Positions 44,596 to 54,401 are shown, numbered from the stretch's first letter. The stretch is 64,000 nucleotides of DNA from Desulfoferrobacter suflitae (GCF_022603395.1 NZ_JAIBKA010000001.1:372001-436000), one strand, 5' to 3'. Made by a program: numbers and translations. The notes: generated by a model from the sequence alone, not told the origin.

Positions 44596-46824
44596 TTGAA
44601 ATTTCGCAGCAAACTATACCGGTCAGCACAATTTTTCAAGACCTTGACCACCATCACCCGCCATACAATCGTCCGGGGCATTGTACTGTGTGTTCTGCTC
44701 ACCTCGGCCGGCTGGACGGTTTCCGCGGCAGCAAGCTCGATCGCAAACAACTGCCGCGCTCTCCCTCACCTGCTGCCGGTCCGAGCACCGAACGACCCTT
44801 GGGGCCACACATCACCCATCGACACCTTTGCCATCGAAAAACTGTCATTCCAATGGGGAGCCCTGCGTTTTGACAATCTTTCCGCGCTCATATCAGTCGA
44901 ATTCAGTGAAAAGTCAAAATTCTTTGAACTGAAGGAATGCCGCATCAAGAAACTCAGTTTTTCAGGAAACAGCCCCTTGCAGCGCATCGCGCTGGAAAAT
45001 CTGACCGCAACTGCCAGGGTCTCCTGGAATGGCGAGGATAACCGGCTGACCGTCGAAGCCTGTGAGATCCATCTCCCGCCGTCAGGCATCATACGAGGCC
45101 GCGGTGCTTTACCGATCGGCCGCCAAGGCGGCTTTCTCCATGTCGACGGTTCTGACTTGCCCATGGGAGCTACGCTGGCTCGACTGTTTGACCTGGCAGA
45201 GGATTTCTCTGTGAATGCTCCGACCGGCATGAAATTAGAGCTGACCATGCCCACTTCCGATCAGTTGAAATTTGCCGGAACAGTGAAGGTTTCCGCCGGT
45301 AGATTTCAAGACCCCTCGTTTGCTTACGCAGCCGAGAATCTTGCTGTTTCCCTGGACATGAAAGGCTCCTGGGACCTGGCTCACGACACGGGAAATGTCG
45401 AAGGCCACCTCCGCCTCACAACCGGAGAAATGCTCGCAGACAAAATGTACCTTGATTTCACCGAGACGCCTCTGAACCTTGAGATGAATTTGCTGTTTGA
45501 CGGTCTGACAAAGTTGTCCGTGAGTAACTTGAGCATCCTCCTGGAACCTATCTGGTCAGTCCGGTGCAAAGGTTCCATTGCCGATCTGCCGGACTTGTCG
45601 GGACTGGACTTTGTCTGCATTTCTCCGCCCCACTCCGTTGGAACCGCCTGGAACAAATGGATAAAAGACCCCTTTGGAGAAGTCTACCCGGCATTGCAGG
45701 GGATGCAGCTGGATGGCCGCTGGAGAAGCCAGGCAAGCCTCGAGGGCAGTCTGGCGGAGCCCGAAGTGCGCGGGTCTTTCCGGTTGGAAGATGTGTCGTT
45801 CTTTCACCCGGACTACCTTGCCGATCCCGTCACGATAAACTGTGATTTTCCCTTTTGGTTTGCCCCGATCTCGGTTGCCCCCTCGAAAGACCCACGGGAT
45901 GGGAGGAAAGGCCTTGTTCAACTGGATAACATCAAACTCCCCTGGTTGAACACCGACTCGTTGACCATGGTGTTTGAAGCTCCAAAAAACGGATGGAAAC
46001 TGCTCAATGATGTGACCCTGCCCATCGGTAAGGATCAGCTCAAAATCAACCGCCTGGAGCTGAACAATGCCTGGCTCCCGGATAGAAGCGGGCTGTTGGT
46101 GATCCTCGCCAATGGACTGGGTTTGCGGCCCATCCTGGAATATCTGTGGGAAATTAAACCGGACGCTGCCTTGACTTCACCGAAGCTGACCTTCAGGCTT
46201 GATAAGAACCGTTTGGAATGCCTGGATACAATCGACATGGAGGTCCTTTCCGGCGACCTCAGGGTTGAAAACCTGCTGATTGACAGGCCGCTGGCCCCCG
46301 GTCGCGTCATTTCCTTGAGTGCCTTCTGGCAGGATGTGGACCTGCGGGAATTGACCCATTTGACCGATTTCGGAGAAATCACCGGGCGCCTCAAGGGTCA
46401 GGTCAACGACCTGCAAATCAGCTATGGCACGCCGGTGGCCTTCGACCTCCTGCTGGAATCCGTTCCTCAGCCGGGGGTTGCGCAGCGGATCAGTCTGGTG
46501 GCTTTGGAAAATCTGACCGCACTGGGCGGGGGGGAATCGCCGTTCATGGGACTGGCGGGGGGAGTGATTGGGACCTTCTTTAAAGACTTTTCATACCAAA
46601 AAATCGGCATCCGCTGTATACTTCAAAATGACTTTTTCACCATCAGAGGCCTGATCGAGGAAGATGCCACGGAGTATTTGGTCAAACGAGGATTGACCGG
46701 CGTTAATGTGATCAATCAGCAGACTAACAACCGCATTTCCTGGAACGATATGATTCGCAGGCTTGAACGGATCAATCGAACCGCGGAGCAGGACGACCCA
46801 CCAAGACAAGGAGAAGGAAAATGA
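44596..46824 (+). CDS. AsmA-like envelope protein of the YdbH type
   Basis: A 742-residue protein with an N-terminal hydrophobic segment (IVRGIVLCVLLTSAGWTVSAAASS) and a long beta-rich body. The C-terminus contains GRLKGQVNDLQISYGTPVAFDLLLESVPQPGVAQRISLVALENLTALGGG, the YdbH (PF11739-like) end domain. In E. coli YdbH is an AsmA-like bridge protein thought to move phospholipids to the outer membrane with the lipoprotein YnbE and with YdbL. The next gene is YdbL-like and overlaps this one by four bases. The start is TTG 44596 with AAGGAG rather far upstream, so the exact start is uncertain. Confidence 0.75.
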   Translation: MKFRSKLYRSAQFFKTLTTITRHTIVRGIVLCVLLTSAGWTVSAAASSIANNCRALPHLLPVRAPNDPWGHTSPIDTFAIEKLSFQWGALRFDNLSALISVEFSEKSKFFELKECRIKKLSFSGNSPLQRIALENLTATARVSWNGEDNRLTVEACEIHLPPSGIIRGRGALPIGRQGGFLHVDGSDLPMGATLARLFDLAEDFSVNAPTGMKLELTMPTSDQLKFAGTVKVSAGRFQDPSFAYAAENLAVSLDMKGSWDLAHDTGNVEGHLRLTTGEMLADKMYLDFTETPLNLEMNLLFDGLTKLSVSNLSILLEPIWSVRCKGSIADLPDLSGLDFVCISPPHSVGTAWNKWIKDPFGEVYPALQGMQLDGRWRSQASLEGSLAEPEVRGSFRLEDVSFFHPDYLADPVTINCDFPFWFAPISVAPSKDPRDGRKGLVQLDNIKLPWLNTDSLTMVFEAPKNGWKLLNDVTLPIGKDQLKINRLELNNAWLPDRSGLLVILANGLGLRPILEYLWEIKPDAALTSPKLTFRLDKNRLECLDTIDMEVLSGDLRVENLLIDRPLAPGRVISLSAFWQDVDLRELTHLTDFGEITGRLKGQVNDLQISYGTPVAFDLLLESVPQPGVAQRISLVALENLTALGGGESPFMGLAGGVIGTFFKDFSYQKIGIRCILQNDFFTIRGLIEEDATEYLVKRGLTGVNVINQQTNNRISWNDMIRRLERINRTAEQDDPPRQGEGK

Positions 46825-47405
46825 CAGTCACTGTCAAATGGAAGAAAATCATTCCTCTTATGATCTTATTGGGGCTGTTTTCTTGCGTCACGGTCAACAT
46901 CTACTTCCCCGCCGAAGAGGTTCGCAAAACAGCGGAGGAGATTGTGGGCGAAGTGCGCGGCCAGACAGAGCAAACAGCGCCGCAGAGCTTCCTCGGGAAT
47001 CAGCTGTTTGCTTTGGTCCGTTTCTTTGTTCCCCGCGACGCCCATGCACAAGCGGAAACCACCGTTTCCAACGCCGCCATCCGCGCCGTGAAAGAACGAT
47101 TGAAGCAGCGCGCTGGGCAGCTTGCTCCATTTTTCGATCAGGGAATTATCGGCGAGAGCAATAACGGATATGTCCGAATTGTTGCATCGGGCAGCCTGGA
47201 CATGAAACAGAAAGCCGCCGTGAACCGTCTGGTGGAGGCTGAAAATAGAGATCGCAAGCAGCTCTATCAAGAGATAGCGCGCGCGTTGAATCTCGATGCC
47301 GGACAACTGAATCGAATTGAGTCCATTTTTGCCGGTGAGTGGCAACAGACCGCCCGGCCCGGCTGGAAGGTAGAAAAAGCGCCGGGGCAGTGGGTGAGTA
47401 AGTAA
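46821..47405 (+). CDS. YdbL-like (DUF1318) lipoprotein
   Basis: A 194-residue protein with a lipoprotein-type N-terminus (IIPLMILLGLFSC, Cys22), then VTVNIYFPAEEVRKTAEEIVGEV and a C-terminal DUF1318 region (AIRAVKERLKQRAGQLAPFFDQGIIGESNNGYVRI.. AENRDRKQLYQEIARAL). E. coli YdbL has the DUF1318 part without a lipobox, while YnbE is a separate small lipoprotein. The strand after the Cys may serve the YnbE role here (inference). ATG 46821 overlaps the YdbH-like stop, so the two are coupled. Confidence 0.8.
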   Translation: MTVTVKWKKIIPLMILLGLFSCVTVNIYFPAEEVRKTAEEIVGEVRGQTEQTAPQSFLGNQLFALVRFFVPRDAHAQAETTVSNAAIRAVKERLKQRAGQLAPFFDQGIIGESNNGYVRIVASGSLDMKQKAAVNRLVEAENRDRKQLYQEIARALNLDAGQLNRIESIFAGEWQQTARPGWKVEKAPGQWVSK

Positions 47406-47420
47406 ACATCAGCCGGGCAA

Positions 47421-49268
47421 TCAGACAATCTCCCTGGCCAGCTCCCATTTTTCCGGAGACCGCCACAGGCGTGATTTCAGGAGCTCACGGAGGTGCACAA
47501 ATTCCTTCGGCAGGCGGTCGTAAAACATGTCGAACAGCTCTTCGTGCGCCCTCGCCTCCTGAGCGGCCGCTTCGCGCGACACCGACATGAGTTCATAGAA
47601 GGTTTCCGGATCGAAGTCGAGCCCCTGCCAGTGGATGTCTCTGTGCCTGGGCATGTAACCGATCGGACTTTCGACGCCGTAGCCTCGGCCCTGCACGCGA
47701 TCGATGATCCATTTGAGCACCCGCATGTTTTCTCCGAATCCCGGCCACAGGAAACGGCCCTTGTCATCCCGGCGAAACCAGTTGACACGAAAAATGCGCG
47801 GCGGGTCCTGCAGATGCCGTCCCACATTCATCCAGTGATTCCAGTAGTCGGCCATGTTATAGCCGCAAAAGGGAAGCATGGCCATCGGGTCCCAGCGCAC
47901 CGGCGGCTGCCCTTCGGCCGCCGCTGTGGCCTCGGAGCCCATGGTGGCTGCCAGGTACACCCCGTGGGTCCAATTGTAGGCCTGGAAGACCAGCGGTATA
48001 TTCTTGCTCATCCGCCCACCGAAAATAAGGGCCCGTATGGGAACACCCTCGGGATTGTCCCATTCCGGATCGAATGTCGGGCACAGCCGGATGGGCGCAG
48101 TAAAGCGTGCATTGGGGTGAGCAGCCAGGCGCCCGCAGTCCGGGGTCCAGTCCTGTCCCCGCCAGTCGATTAGATGGGCCGGGGGCGCATCGGTCATTCC
48201 CTCCCACCACACGTCGCCGTCATCGGTCAGTGCAACGTTGGTGAAAATACAATCCTTATTCAATGAAAGCATGGCATTGGGGTTCGATTTCATGGAGGTG
48301 CCGGGAGCCACCCCGAAAAAGCCGGCTTCCGGATTGATGGCCCGCAGAGTGCCGTCATGCCCCTCTTTAATCCACGCAATATCATCCCCGACGGTGAAAA
48401 CTCTCCAGCCTTTGAAGGCTTTGGGAGGCACCAGCATAGCAAAGTTGGTTTTGCCGCACGCACTGGGAAAAGCGGCGGCCACGTAAGTCTTTTCTCCATT
48501 TGGATTCTGCACACCCATGATCAGCATGTGCTCTGCCAGCCAGCCTTCGTCTCTGGCCATCACCGAAGCAATTCTCAACGCGAGGCACTTTTTGCCAAGC
48601 AGCGCATTGCCTCCGTACCCGCTGCCGTAAGACCAGATCATGCGTTCTTCGGGAAAATGACTGATGTGTGTGTTGTCCGGATCACACGGCCACGCAACAT
48701 CCTTTTGCCCCGGCTCCAGAGGGGCCCCGACCGAGTGAACGCAGCGCACAAAAGGCCCACGTTCGCCGAGAACATCGAGTACCGCCTGACCCATTCGGGT
48801 CATGATGCGCATGTTGGTCACCACATAGGGAGAATCGGTGAGCTCGACCCCGATTTGCGCAATGCGAGAACCCAAAGGCCCCATGCTGAAGGGAATGGCA
48901 TACATCGTGCGACCCCGCATACACCCCGCAGACAGGGCGTTGAGGCGGTCCTTCATTTCGGCCGGATTCATCCAGTTGTTGGTCGGCCCGGCATCGGCCT
49001 TGTTGATGGAACAAATGAACGTTCGATGCTCAACACGCGCTACGTCCCGCGGATCGGAGCGGCACAGGTAGCTGTTGGGACGTTTTTCCGGATTGAGACG
49101 GATGAAGGTGCCGGTCTCCACCATCTGCCGGCAAAGCCGGTCATTTTCTTCCCGACTGCCGTCGCAGATGTGAATGTGATCCGGCTTGCAGTGTTCGGCG
49201 GTTCTCCTGATCCAGTTGAGGAGCCGCCTGCAATTGGTGTGAGCACCAGTCATTGGTCTATTTTTCAT
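47421..49268 (-). CDS. pckG: Phosphoenolpyruvate carboxykinase (GTP)
   Basis: Interconverts oxaloacetate and PEP using GTP. The 615 residues carry the PCKG signatures [23 protein letters not shown], the catalytic FPSACGKTN loop (Cys), DDIAWI, a GVAPGTS motif and the guanine-binding [16 protein letters not shown] region. It ends in a helical C-terminus. GGAG seven bases upstream supports ATG 49268. GTP-type enzymes are less common in bacteria than ATP-type. It is convergent with the ydbL-like gene. Confidence 0.96.
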   Translation of the reverse strand: MKNRPMTGAHTNCRRLLNWIRRTAEHCKPDHIHICDGSREENDRLCRQMVETGTFIRLNPEKRPNSYLCRSDPRDVARVEHRTFICSINKADAGPTNNWMNPAEMKDRLNALSAGCMRGRTMYAIPFSMGPLGSRIAQIGVELTDSPYVVTNMRIMTRMGQAVLDVLGERGPFVRCVHSVGAPLEPGQKDVAWPCDPDNTHISHFPEERMIWSYGSGYGGNALLGKKCLALRIASVMARDEGWLAEHMLIMGVQNPNGEKTYVAAAFPSACGKTNFAMLVPPKAFKGWRVFTVGDDIAWIKEGHDGTLRAINPEAGFFGVAPGTSMKSNPNAMLSLNKDCIFTNVALTDDGDVWWEGMTDAPPAHLIDWRGQDWTPDCGRLAAHPNARFTAPIRLCPTFDPEWDNPEGVPIRALIFGGRMSKNIPLVFQAYNWTHGVYLAATMGSEATAAAEGQPPVRWDPMAMLPFCGYNMADYWNHWMNVGRHLQDPPRIFRVNWFRRDDKGRFLWPGFGENMRVLKWIIDRVQGRGYGVESPIGYMPRHRDIHWQGLDFDPETFYELMSVSREAAAQEARAHEELFDMFYDRLPKEFVHLRELLKSRLWRSPEKWELAREIV

Positions 49269-49492
49269 GGATTTTCTCCAGCGCAGTCAATCTGCGCAAA
49301 CGGACAGTTCGACTCACCATGGCTGCTGAGCCGGCGGCCGCGCCGCAGGCGTTGTTCTGCGCTGCCCACCAACAGCAGGAAACAAAGACCATGGATTCAG
49401 ATCTGTCCTCAATTGGTAGCAAGTGCCGTCACCGCTGTCAAGGAGAGATAAGCAATGAGCGGGTCGGATGGGAGATTCAGGTTGCGGCTGCA

Positions 49493-49891
49493 TTATTGTT
49501 GCCCTATCTTCCACGCATCAATGGGAAGGTTGAAGTGCTTGATCACCTGGTTCATACTTTGCCAGAAGGCATCATCTTCTTTTCTTTCAAATATAAGAAC
49601 AAGCCCCGCCCGTTTGTCCGTCTTCAGCCCATAGAAAAGCGCGCGACCGATAGCCCTGTCCCAGTTTGCAGCCGGTTCGAACTTGATGGCATGAGTCTCC
49701 GTCAGACAGTCGATGAGCGTCTGGTCGGCAAGTACCCGGCGAGCCAGCCCGCCATGTTCTTCACACCATTTGTCCTGGCGGTACCCACTGAGCTCCTTTT
49801 GCACCAGCGTCTCCATCAGGCTCATGGATGCCGTCTCAAACGGCCTCAGGACCGAGAGCAAAAGCAATAACAAAAGCATTTTCCGATGCAT
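49493..49891 (-). CDS. Secreted small protein, nuclease-fold-like, unknown function
   Basis: The 132 residues from ATG 49891 (AGGGGAG upstream) open with a signal peptide (MHRKMLLLLLLLSVLRPFETA). The mature part has KWCEEHGGLARRVLADQTLIDCLTETHAIKFEPAANWDRAIGRALFY and a C-terminal LVLIFERKEDD. The spacing resembles small proteins with a PD-(D/E)XK-like fold (D-x-L ... A-I-E-F/V-D), but the usual active-site Lys is not seen, so catalysis is doubtful. Two Cys could form a disulfide. Confidence 0.6.
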   Translation of the reverse strand: MHRKMLLLLLLLSVLRPFETASMSLMETLVQKELSGYRQDKWCEEHGGLARRVLADQTLIDCLTETHAIKFEPAANWDRAIGRALFYGLKTDKRAGLVLIFERKEDDAFWQSMNQVIKHFNLPIDAWKIGQQ

Positions 49892-50379
49892 GATAAAGCT
49901 CCCCTTAAATCCTGGCATGAGTCGCCTGCAAGAAATGTGGGACAATTATTTCCCACTCAGGAACTGTCTCAAAAATCCCTCCCACCGTCACCCCGGCTCA
50001 GGCTCGGAGCCGGGCACTGCTGATAATCCCGGATGCCGGCATTGGCCGGGATGGTGCACGGCCAAGGGTTGCTATATCTTAAGACTGCTGCTGAATATCA
50101 TAACCCCGGGCTTTTGTCTGCTCACTCGGTTGACTTGCCGACAGCAATTGGATGAAACTCGTTTACTCGCCCCTGGAAAAGCACTATAAGGCTCTCAATT
50201 GGCCTGCAGCCTCCGGGGGGAAAGTTCCGGAGTGCTGAAAAACGAAGCAAAAGGCAGGTGTTGCGATGTGCGCAGCAGCCAGCCGGGAAGCCATGGATTG
50301 ACCAGGTCCGAGCAATGCTGCCCGCAGGTGCTGCGAGCGCCCCTGACTCTATCGGCATGAGGGAGGATATGGAAGAACT
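49892..50379. other. 490-bp intergenic region with GC-rich hairpins
   Basis: CCCGGCTC and GAGCCGGG around 49994-50015 form a perfect 8-bp stem, and ATCCCGG/CCGGGAT around 50027-50053 another. No ORF with coding character is seen. The right part precedes the racemase gene and should hold its promoter. Confidence 0.45.
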
Positions 50380-51123
50380 ATGAAAACCATAGGATTGATC
50401 GGGGGAATGAGCTGGGAGTCGACGGCCGAATATTACCGGATCATCAACCAGGAAGTCAATCGCAGGCTGGGAGGATTCCATTCAGCTAAAATACTGCTTT
50501 ATTCGGTCAATTTTGAAGCAATCGAAAGTCTGATGCAAGCAGGAAAATGGGACGAGATCGGCGGGCAAATGGCTCGGATCGCCGCTACTCTTGAGAATGC
50601 CGGGGCCGAACTGGTGATACTCTGCACCAACACGGTGCACAAAGTTGCGGAACGGATTGACCGGGCCACGACCATTCCCTTCATTCACATTGCGGATGCC
50701 ACCGGCGAGGAGATCCAGCGACACGGGCTGAAACGAGTGGGGCTGCTGGGAACCCGCTATACCATGGAGCAAGATTTCTACAGGGGGCGTTTGGCCGAAA
50801 AATTTGGGCTGCACATCCACATTCCCGATGAAAAGGCCCGAGTCATCGTCAATGACGTGATCTTTAACGAGTTATGCAAGGGTGTCATCAATGAGAGGGC
50901 GAAAGTTCAATTCTTGCACATCATTGAAAGCCTGGTTGCAGAAGGCGCGGAAGGCATCATCCTGGGCTGCACCGAGATACCTCTGCTGATTAAACAGGAA
51001 GAGAGCCCCGTTCCGCTGTTTGACACAACCCGCATCCATGCCCTGCGGGCCCTGCATTGGGCGCTCGCCAATGCCCATCCATCTGCGGGGGAAATTGCGG
51101 GTGCGACGGGCGGCCTAACGTAG
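50380..51123 (+). CDS. Aspartate/glutamate racemase family protein
   Basis: A PLP-independent racemase of 247 residues. The N-terminus MKTIGLIGGMSWESTAEYYRIINQ is typical of the aspartate racemase branch. The two catalytic cysteines lie in VILCTNTVHK (about Cys85) and GIILGCTEIPLLI (about Cys196). FIHIADAT and VGLLGTRYTME fit as well. The substrate could be aspartate or another amino acid. An EamA-family exporter starts 50 bp downstream. Confidence 0.9.
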   Translation: MKTIGLIGGMSWESTAEYYRIINQEVNRRLGGFHSAKILLYSVNFEAIESLMQAGKWDEIGGQMARIAATLENAGAELVILCTNTVHKVAERIDRATTIPFIHIADATGEEIQRHGLKRVGLLGTRYTMEQDFYRGRLAEKFGLHIHIPDEKARVIVNDVIFNELCKGVINERAKVQFLHIIESLVAEGAEGIILGCTEIPLLIKQEESPVPLFDTTRIHALRALHWALANAHPSAGEIAGATGGLT

Positions 51124-51173
51124 CATACGGGATCTCTTCTGACCCACAGCCAGGATACGTGCAGGACTTCGAC

Positions 51174-52154
51174 ATGCATCTGTTCCCTTTGAACACTTGT
51201 AATTTTCACCCCAAACAGAGGACTCTGGCCATACTTTTGATGCTTGCAGCAGCCTCCCTGTTCACTTGCCTCAATCTCATCATTGACCTTCTGGAGTCGC
51301 ATTTTCGCATCTGGGATATCGGATTTTATCGATTCTTTGGGGGGCTGGTGCTGCTTTTCATACTGTCCGGGCGGCATCACAATCCCTACCGGGGAAACCA
51401 TACGCGGTTGCTGCTCATCCGCGGAATCTGCGGCTCGGTGGCCTTTCTGTCTCTGGTTTCCAGCATTCGACTGCTGCCGGTGTCGACAGCCCTCGTGCAC
51501 TTCTACACGTTCCCGGCCTTTGCTGCGATATTTTCTGCGGTTCTGTTCGGCGAACGAATTTCAAGGGCGGCGCTGATGTGCATCGCTGTCGTCCTGATCG
51601 GCATCTCGATTCTATTTGATTTTACCCTCAGCGCAAACTTGCTCGGCCAGTTGCTGGCCATCAACGGAGCCGTTTTTGCCGGCTTGACCATTGTTTTGAT
51701 CAGACGGCTCAAGGCAAACAACAATGCCGCCATCATCTATCTCTATTTCTGTACCCTGGGTCTGATCGTCTGCCTGCCGATGTACCTGCAGTCCCCGGTG
51801 TTTCCGGCGGATGGCAAGGAGTGGCTGTTATGCAGCGGCATTGTGCTCACCTCTCTGGCTGCGCAGCTCGCCATGAATCAGGGTTTCGCTTATTGTCGCA
51901 GTTGGGAGGGCGGACTCTTCATGACTAGTGAAGCGGTGTTTACCGCGGCCGCGGGCATCATGCTCCTGGGCGACCCGCTCAGCTGGCGTTTTCTGACCGG
52001 CGGAGTGCTGATTCTGGGCAGTGTGGTCGCCATGAATTTCGTAAAAGACCACCAGCAAACACAACTCGCTCACGCAGCCGGTTCCAGTCCAGCCGCGGGC
52101 AGACCTGTCGCGTCCGCCGCCTCTGCAAAGGAGCCTGAAGACGGCACTCATTAG
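51174..52154 (+). CDS. EamA/DMT-family transporter
   Basis: A membrane protein of 326 residues with ten hydrophobic segments and two EamA repeats (TLAILLMLAAASLFTCLNLII and LGQLLAINGAVFAGLTIVLIRRL). RWx-like loops and VHFYTFPAFAAIFSAVLFGERIS mark the first repeat end. The substrate cannot be read; the next-door racemase hints at an amino acid or derivative. The C-terminal tail is Ala/Ser-rich. The start is set at ATG 51174, after AGGA. Confidence 0.85.
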   Translation: MHLFPLNTCNFHPKQRTLAILLMLAAASLFTCLNLIIDLLESHFRIWDIGFYRFFGGLVLLFILSGRHHNPYRGNHTRLLLIRGICGSVAFLSLVSSIRLLPVSTALVHFYTFPAFAAIFSAVLFGERISRAALMCIAVVLIGISILFDFTLSANLLGQLLAINGAVFAGLTIVLIRRLKANNNAAIIYLYFCTLGLIVCLPMYLQSPVFPADGKEWLLCSGIVLTSLAAQLAMNQGFAYCRSWEGGLFMTSEAVFTAAAGIMLLGDPLSWRFLTGGVLILGSVVAMNFVKDHQQTQLAHAAGSSPAAGRPVASAASAKEPEDGTH

Positions 52155-52277
52155 TTTCAACGCTCCGTTTCGACAGGTTTTTTGTCGACAGGAAAAACGT
52201 TCCGGACCATTTCTGCCGCCGCGACGATTGCCTGATTCTTGACACTTGGTCCCCCTGATTTACCAAGCACTCCCAAT

Positions 52278-53201
52278 CTAAAATCTGAAATCCAGGGCAA
52301 GGTAGATACGATCGCGCAGCTCTCCTTTGACCTTCAAGTTCCATTTCTTGGCCGCGTTGGCAGAACCGTAAATGTTGCCCAGGTAAAATGGTAAGCCCAC
52401 TCCGACAAGTACTCCGGCCACCGCATAATACTCCGCACGAATGCCGGTAACGGCTCCGGTAATCCACAGGCCGTTGATCGCAAAGGCAGTGACGCCGTCG
52501 CCATAATGAGCTGCATACATGTACCCGCTGCCTGGAACGAGGGCCGACAACACAGCCGCAAGCACCTCAGATTTTTGTGGAATCTCCTGGTACTGATGCA
52601 ATAGAGCGATCGCCTTGCCGGCCTTTTGCGCACTCTCTTCGTGAGGATACCGTTTGATCAATTGAACCAATCGACTGGAGCTCGCCGCAATATTCTCCTC
52701 GTCGAGAGCCACCAGGGAGGAACCCATCAATGAGAGCGGCGCATAGCGGGAATCGGGGTGAGATCTGGCCAGATCATCAAAAAGCATTCGCGCGGGTTCC
52801 AGTTGCTCGGCCCGCCAAAAGCAGAGAGCCTCAAAAAATTGTGCTTCGTCAAGATACTCGCTTTGTTTGTATTTGGCGCGCAGAGAGGAAAATGACTCTG
52901 CACAATCCTGGTATTCCTCCCCTTTGTAATAGGCCATCCCAATCTTATACCAGGCGTAGTCCGCATTCTGCGAATCAGGAAAAAGAATCAACATCTTTTT
53001 GTATTCGGTGACTGCCCGATAATATTCTCCTTCGTCCATGAATGCGTCCCCAAGCCGGATTTGAACCTCGTCCGTCAACCAAATGCCCTTTTCCGCAGCA
53101 TAAGCCGAAAGATGGCCCACACTGAAGACCAGGGGAGTCAATAAGAGCAGGCAAAAAGCATTAACGCGGCTGCCGAATGACATTCTTGGATGGGGGATCA
53201 T
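52278..53201 (-). CDS. Secreted TPR-repeat protein
   Basis: From ATG 53201 the product is 307 residues with a signal peptide (VNAFCLLLLTPLVFSVGHLSAYA), then about five TPR-like repeats (ADYAWYKIGMAYYKGEEYQDCAESFSSL; EAQFFEALCFWRAEQLEPARMLFDDLA). A C-terminal part with hydrophobic helices follows (VLSALVPGSGYMYAAHYGDGVTAFAINGLWITGAVTG), resembling proteins with a DUF5683-like end. A role in envelope assembly is possible. The start overlaps the yidD end by 41 bases; ATG 53183 is an alternative. Confidence 0.72.
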   Translation of the reverse strand: MIPHPRMSFGSRVNAFCLLLLTPLVFSVGHLSAYAAEKGIWLTDEVQIRLGDAFMDEGEYYRAVTEYKKMLILFPDSQNADYAWYKIGMAYYKGEEYQDCAESFSSLRAKYKQSEYLDEAQFFEALCFWRAEQLEPARMLFDDLARSHPDSRYAPLSLMGSSLVALDEENIAASSSRLVQLIKRYPHEESAQKAGKAIALLHQYQEIPQKSEVLAAVLSALVPGSGYMYAAHYGDGVTAFAINGLWITGAVTGIRAEYYAVAGVLVGVGLPFYLGNIYGSANAAKKWNLKVKGELRDRIYLALDFRF

Positions 53202-53586
53202 AGAGCTTTCCGTTGGGCAGCAGAGTATAATCGGGACCAGGCTTTTTCCAAACATTACAGCGGGTAAGGCGATCGCCAATCATTATGAGGGCGATCCAGG
53301 GATCCTGCTCGCAGACCACTTCATAGGCATAGGTTGAGCACGAGGGTCGGAATCCGCATCGGTCTATTCCTCCGGTGGGCGCAATGGTGCTCTTGTAAAA
53401 GCCGATGGCAGCCTTGAAAACAAGCTTCATACACGAGCTCTCCACTGTTTGATCGTAAGCCCGTGTCGGTCGATTTTGCGCCGGTCCCTTCATCAGAATC
53501 GAGGTTTCCGCTGCTCCGAGAGTCGCCTTGACCAGGCAGAACCATGCCCCACCAAAGATGATCATGCATTTGATCCAACGCGGCAT
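53161..53586 (-). CDS. YidD-like membrane protein insertion factor
   Basis: A 141-residue protein whose second half matches YidD: AIGFYKSTIAPTGGIDRCGFRPSCSTYAYEVV, then a helix and RLTRCNVW. The three conserved Cys are present. YidD usually sits beside rnpA and yidC and is about 75-85 residues long; this one has an added N-terminal hydrophobic, export-like segment (MIIFGGAWFCLVKATLGA) and lies in front of a TPR protein gene instead. It is a second, divergent YidD or an exported paralogue. Confidence 0.78.
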   Translation of the reverse strand: MPRWIKCMIIFGGAWFCLVKATLGAAETSILMKGPAQNRPTRAYDQTVESSCMKLVFKAAIGFYKSTIAPTGGIDRCGFRPSCSTYAYEVVCEQDPWIALIMIGDRLTRCNVWKKPGPDYTLLPNGKLYDPPSKNVIRQPR

Positions 53587-53626
53587 TGTTTCGTCTCATT
53601 GAGCAGCAGTAAGTGTGCCTCTGTGG

Positions 53627-53869
53627 TTACTGCTCGCCAAGCAGTTTCCTTTTACCGGCCTCGAATTCTTCCCTCGTGATGATTCCCTTTTTGTAGGCCT
53701 CTTTGAGATCGTCCAGCTGCTTTCCCAATGTAGGAGCAACAGTCTGTTGCGCCGGAACCTGCTTCTCCACAATGATTTTTTCCTTGGAGGAGCTGCCACC
53801 GCAGCATCCAGCCAGGTGGAGGCCCGCCAGTAGCAGCAATACAATGGTCAACATCCTGCGAAATTCCAT
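53627..53869 (-). CDS. SHOCT-domain lipoprotein
   Basis: An 80-residue protein with a lipoprotein signal (LLLLAGLHLAGCCGG, lipobox LAGC), a short linker and a SHOCT motif at the C-terminus (KQLDDLKEAYKKGIITREEFEAGKRKLL). SHOCT domains are short oligomerisation motifs. GGGAG precedes the ATG. It is upstream of yidD on the same strand. Confidence 0.78.
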   Translation of the reverse strand: MEFRRMLTIVLLLLAGLHLAGCCGGSSSKEKIIVEKQVPAQQTVAPTLGKQLDDLKEAYKKGIITREEFEAGKRKLLGEQ

Positions 53870-54089
53870 CCCCTAAACTCCCTCCCCTTTCAGTGACATC
53901 GATGTGCCCGCAAGAAAATTTCATTTTAGCAATGCTCATCATCTAACGCAATTGGCAAAAAACAGGAACACAACGCCATGCGCTCGGTCATTTGTGGGAT
54001 TGCACCAATTCGCTGAAAACAATCATAGGATCGGTTATATTATCAATAAGTGCATTCACCGGAAAACTGAGTGGCAGGAGGTGATTTCA

Positions 54090-54224
54090 ATGGAAGAAAT
54101 TTATCGCCAGAAAGAAAAGGAAAAGCGTGAAAAGGAAAAAAGCCGCGACGAAAAGAGCTTGTGGCTGCGCCTCTTTTGTCCTGAACGCAGATGCAAGATT
54201 CGCGACTTCACTGATCTTCCTTAA
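54090..54224 (+). CDS. Small charged protein (44 residues)
   Basis: ATG 54090 stands five bases after a perfect GGAGGTGA ribosome site. The product MEEIYRQKEKEKREKEKSRD continues with DEKSLWLRLFCPERRC and ends TDLP. The N-terminal half is nearly all Lys/Glu/Arg and should form a helix; two Cys lie near the end. No family is recognised. The excellent ribosome site argues that it is expressed. Confidence 0.6.
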   Translation: MEEIYRQKEKEKREKEKSRDEKSLWLRLFCPERRCKIRDFTDLP

Positions 54225-54401
54225 TAAAATAACCCTGACATAACTATCGCTGATTTACACAGAGGGGGCCAATGCGGATGAATTCGGTTGACCTCCTTTG
54301 ATGTATCCTGAGCGCACCTCCCTGCCTTCGTTTTCGTTGAGCTACTCCCAAGGCGCCGGGCCTGCGGTGGCATAGTCTCTTGGGCCGGATGCTTAATCCA
54401 G

